Source of the DNA: Candidatus Geothrix odensensis
GTDB taxonomy: Bacteria > Acidobacteriota > Holophagae > Holophagales > Holophagaceae
Direction: 5' to 3'
Length of the DNA: 64,000 bases
Assembly: GCA_016714685.1 (NCBI GenBank)
Contig: JADKCH010000005.1
Coordinates: 186,001-250,000, forward strand
Positions 62,771 through 64,000 of the stretch are shown here, one piece after another. How positions within the stretch are numbered: position 1 is the stretch's first letter; each line of letters begins with the position of its first letter. The notes under the pieces were generated by a model, which made no database searches, was not told the DNA's origin, and saw nothing but the letters and a program-made list of their open reading frames with translations. A program made the position numbers and the translations under genes.

Positions 62771-63295
62771 TCAGCCCTCCGCCTTCTTCGCGGCCTTCTC
62801 CTTGAGGGCCTTGGCGAAGAATTCCGCCACCACGGAATCCGCGTCCACCTTGGTCACGTCCGCCATCTGCGGCTCCCGCTGCAGGATGTCCCGGCCCGAA
62901 GGGGCCATCTTCGGCAGGTGATCCTCCGACGGCTGCAGGCGGCCCAGCACATAATGGGCCACCTCGATGAGGCTGCGGCCAACCCGCTCCAGCTTCTGCC
63001 GGACCACGTCCTGGTACTGGTAGAGGTCGAAGGCGCCCTGGATGTTGTAGGCCCCGTTGTCCGCGTGGAAGCCGATCTGCTCCAGCCGGGCGGTGAGGGT
63101 CTCCAGTTCCTCAGAGGGAGGCACCAGGTTCCGCAGGATCTCCTGGCATTCCTTGGCGAGGTTCTGGATCTCCTCGAAGCTGTTCTGGACCACCTCGATC
63201 TGGTCGAGCACGCGCTCAGCGCCCCCCTCCTGCTCGCGGGCTATCTGCATGAGCTGGTCGGGGATGGCCTGGTTATCTTGGGGCTTATCCTGCAT
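62771..63295 (-). CDS. CheZ-like protein phosphatase
   Basis: A 174-residue helical protein with the CheZ-type central motif YQYQDVVRQKLERV near 90-105 (the family's QDxxxQ active-site pair) and a long N-terminal helix region. Would remove phosphate from CheY and shape motility, consistent with MotAB here. No CheA or CheY lies nearby, so the partner is inferred. GGAG lies about seven bases before the ATG. Confidence 0.65.
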   Translation of the reverse strand: MQDKPQDNQAIPDQLMQIAREQEGGAERVLDQIEVVQNSFEEIQNLAKECQEILRNLVPPSEELETLTARLEQIGFHADNGAYNIQGAFDLYQYQDVVRQKLERVGRSLIEVAHYVLGRLQPSEDHLPKMAPSGRDILQREPQMADVTKVDADSVVAEFFAKALKEKAAKKAEG

Positions 63296-63424
63296 GGGAG
63301 GGCTCCATGCCCCCCGTATCGGCCACCCGCCAATAATCTTTGAATTCGTCGCGTTCGCTCCCTCGCGATAAACTTGCTAATTCGGGATCAATCCTGGCCC
63401 GATTTTCTCAAGTCCGGAGTTTTC

Positions 63425-64000
63425 ATGACCATGCAGTCGAATACCACTCCGGTGCCCATGGATGGAACGGCCCTGGCCGCCTGTCTGGTCCCCTTCCCGG
63501 CCTCCACCAAGGTCCATGTGGCCGGAACCCAGCCCGGCGTGCAGGTCCCCTTCCGCCAGATCCAGCTGCACCCCACCCGCGACTTCAAGGACCAGCTCAC
63601 CGAGAACGAGCCGGTGGTGCTCTACGACACCTCGGGCCCCTATACGGACCCCAGCGTCACCATCGACGTGGCCAAGGGGCTGAAGCCCCTGCGGCAGGAC
63701 TGGATCCTGGGCCGCGGGGATGTCGAGGAGCTGCCGGGCGCCACCAGCCTCTACCGCAAGCTCAGGGAACGGGACAAGGACCTGGACGCCATCCGTTTCG
63801 TCGCCGACCGCAAACCCCTGCGGGCCAAGGCAGGGCGCAACGTCTCCCAGATGCACTACGCCAAGCAGGGCATCGTCACCCCCGAGATGGAGTTCATCGC
63901 CATCCGCGAGAACCTGGGCCGGGATGCCGCCGGCCTCAAGAGCCGCATCACGCCCGAGTTCGTGCGCGATGAGGTGGCCCGCGGCCGGGCCATCATCCCC
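63425..64000 (+). CDS. thiC: Phosphomethylpyrimidine synthase, 5' part
   Basis: Radical-SAM enzyme making the thiamine pyrimidine from aminoimidazole ribotide. The visible part has the ThiC N-terminus [36 protein letters not shown] near 65-80, and [20 protein letters not shown] with [18 protein letters not shown] at the window end. The 129-base upstream gap shows no recognisable TPP riboswitch, unusual for thiC. The gene continues past 64000. Confidence 0.93.
   Translation, partial: MTMQSNTTPVPMDGTALAACLVPFPASTKVHVAGTQPGVQVPFRQIQLHPTRDFKDQLTENEPVVLYDTSGPYTDPSVTIDVAKGLKPLRQDWILGRGDVEELPGATSLYRKLRERDKDLDAIRFVADRKPLRAKAGRNVSQMHYAKQGIVTPEMEFIAIRENLGRDAAGLKSRITPEFVRDEVARGRAIIP

Noticed and set aside
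63296..63424. TPP riboswitch expected upstream of thiC
   Set aside because: The conserved CTGAGA and ACCTGATCTGG-type boxes are absent in the 129-base gap.

Overview
High-GC bacterial chromosome. The gene set suggests a Gram-negative, flagellated, respiratory anaerobe or facultative organism, and I infer Acidobacteriota, class Holophagae (Geothrix-like). This rests on the combination of a tungsten aldehyde oxidoreductase locus, a two-subunit ATP-citrate lyase with an unusually long large subunit, a mitochondrial-type citrate synthase and MotAB; it is not a phylogenetic placement. I see no tRNA or rRNA gene, CRISPR array, transposase, integrase or phage gene. Many starts are GTG or TTG with a good GGAG-type ribosome site.

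Layout. 1-9 kb: frameshifted parvulin-type foldase, Bax inhibitor-1-like membrane protein, biotin genes bioF, bioD and bioA interrupted by a CHASE-PAS hybrid kinase and a TPR protein. 8-13.5 kb: fumarylacetoacetase-like hydrolase, alpha/beta hydrolase, flavin-reductase-like protein, MscS channel, homogentisate dioxygenase (aromatic amino acid breakdown). 13.7-18.4 kb: a tightly overlapping four-gene cassette of corrinoid protein, UroD-type methyltransferase, DUF1638 protein and hybrid sensor kinase. 18.4-22.6 kb: POT transporter, Big-domain lipoprotein, amidohydrolase. 22.6-32.1 kb: molybdenum/tungsten region with moeA, a ModE-type regulator, tupA, a frameshifted pruA, tupB, tupC, a four-cluster ferredoxin, a tungsten aldehyde oxidoreductase and a ThiS/MoaD-like carrier. 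32-36.5 kb: multi-membrane-segment kinase, ALDH7-type dehydrogenase with a divergent LysR regulator. 36.5-44.3 kb: esterase, HU, L9, PilZ protein, DegT aminotransferase, lysS, DUF3187 protein, citrate synthase. 44.3-53.3 kb: ATP-citrate lyase, pyrG, argS, N-terminal transketolase half, rpsT. 53.5-64 kb: DUF5329 protein, glutamyl-Q tRNA(Asp) synthetase, methyltransferase, frameshifted deoxyhypusine-synthase-like gene, motA, motB, LolA-like protein, mannose-1-phosphate genes, pfkA, CheZ-like protein and the start of thiC.

How they fit together: TupABC would import tungstate, MoeA would insert the metal into molybdopterin, and the AOR with its polyferredoxin would use it. Citrate synthase and ATP-citrate lyase face each other across one shared terminator, giving both directions at the citrate node.

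Most unusual signals: (1) the last codons, stop and terminator of rpsT occur three times in tandem after the gene, and the HU gene shows a comparable second copy of its last 10 sense codons and stop followed by another hairpin; (2) the corrinoid-methyltransferase-DUF1638-kinase cassette, which looks like a methyl-transfer module wired to a sensor and lacks an obvious substrate methyltransferase; (3) several single-base frameshifts in otherwise conserved genes, which may be assembly errors or recent decay.
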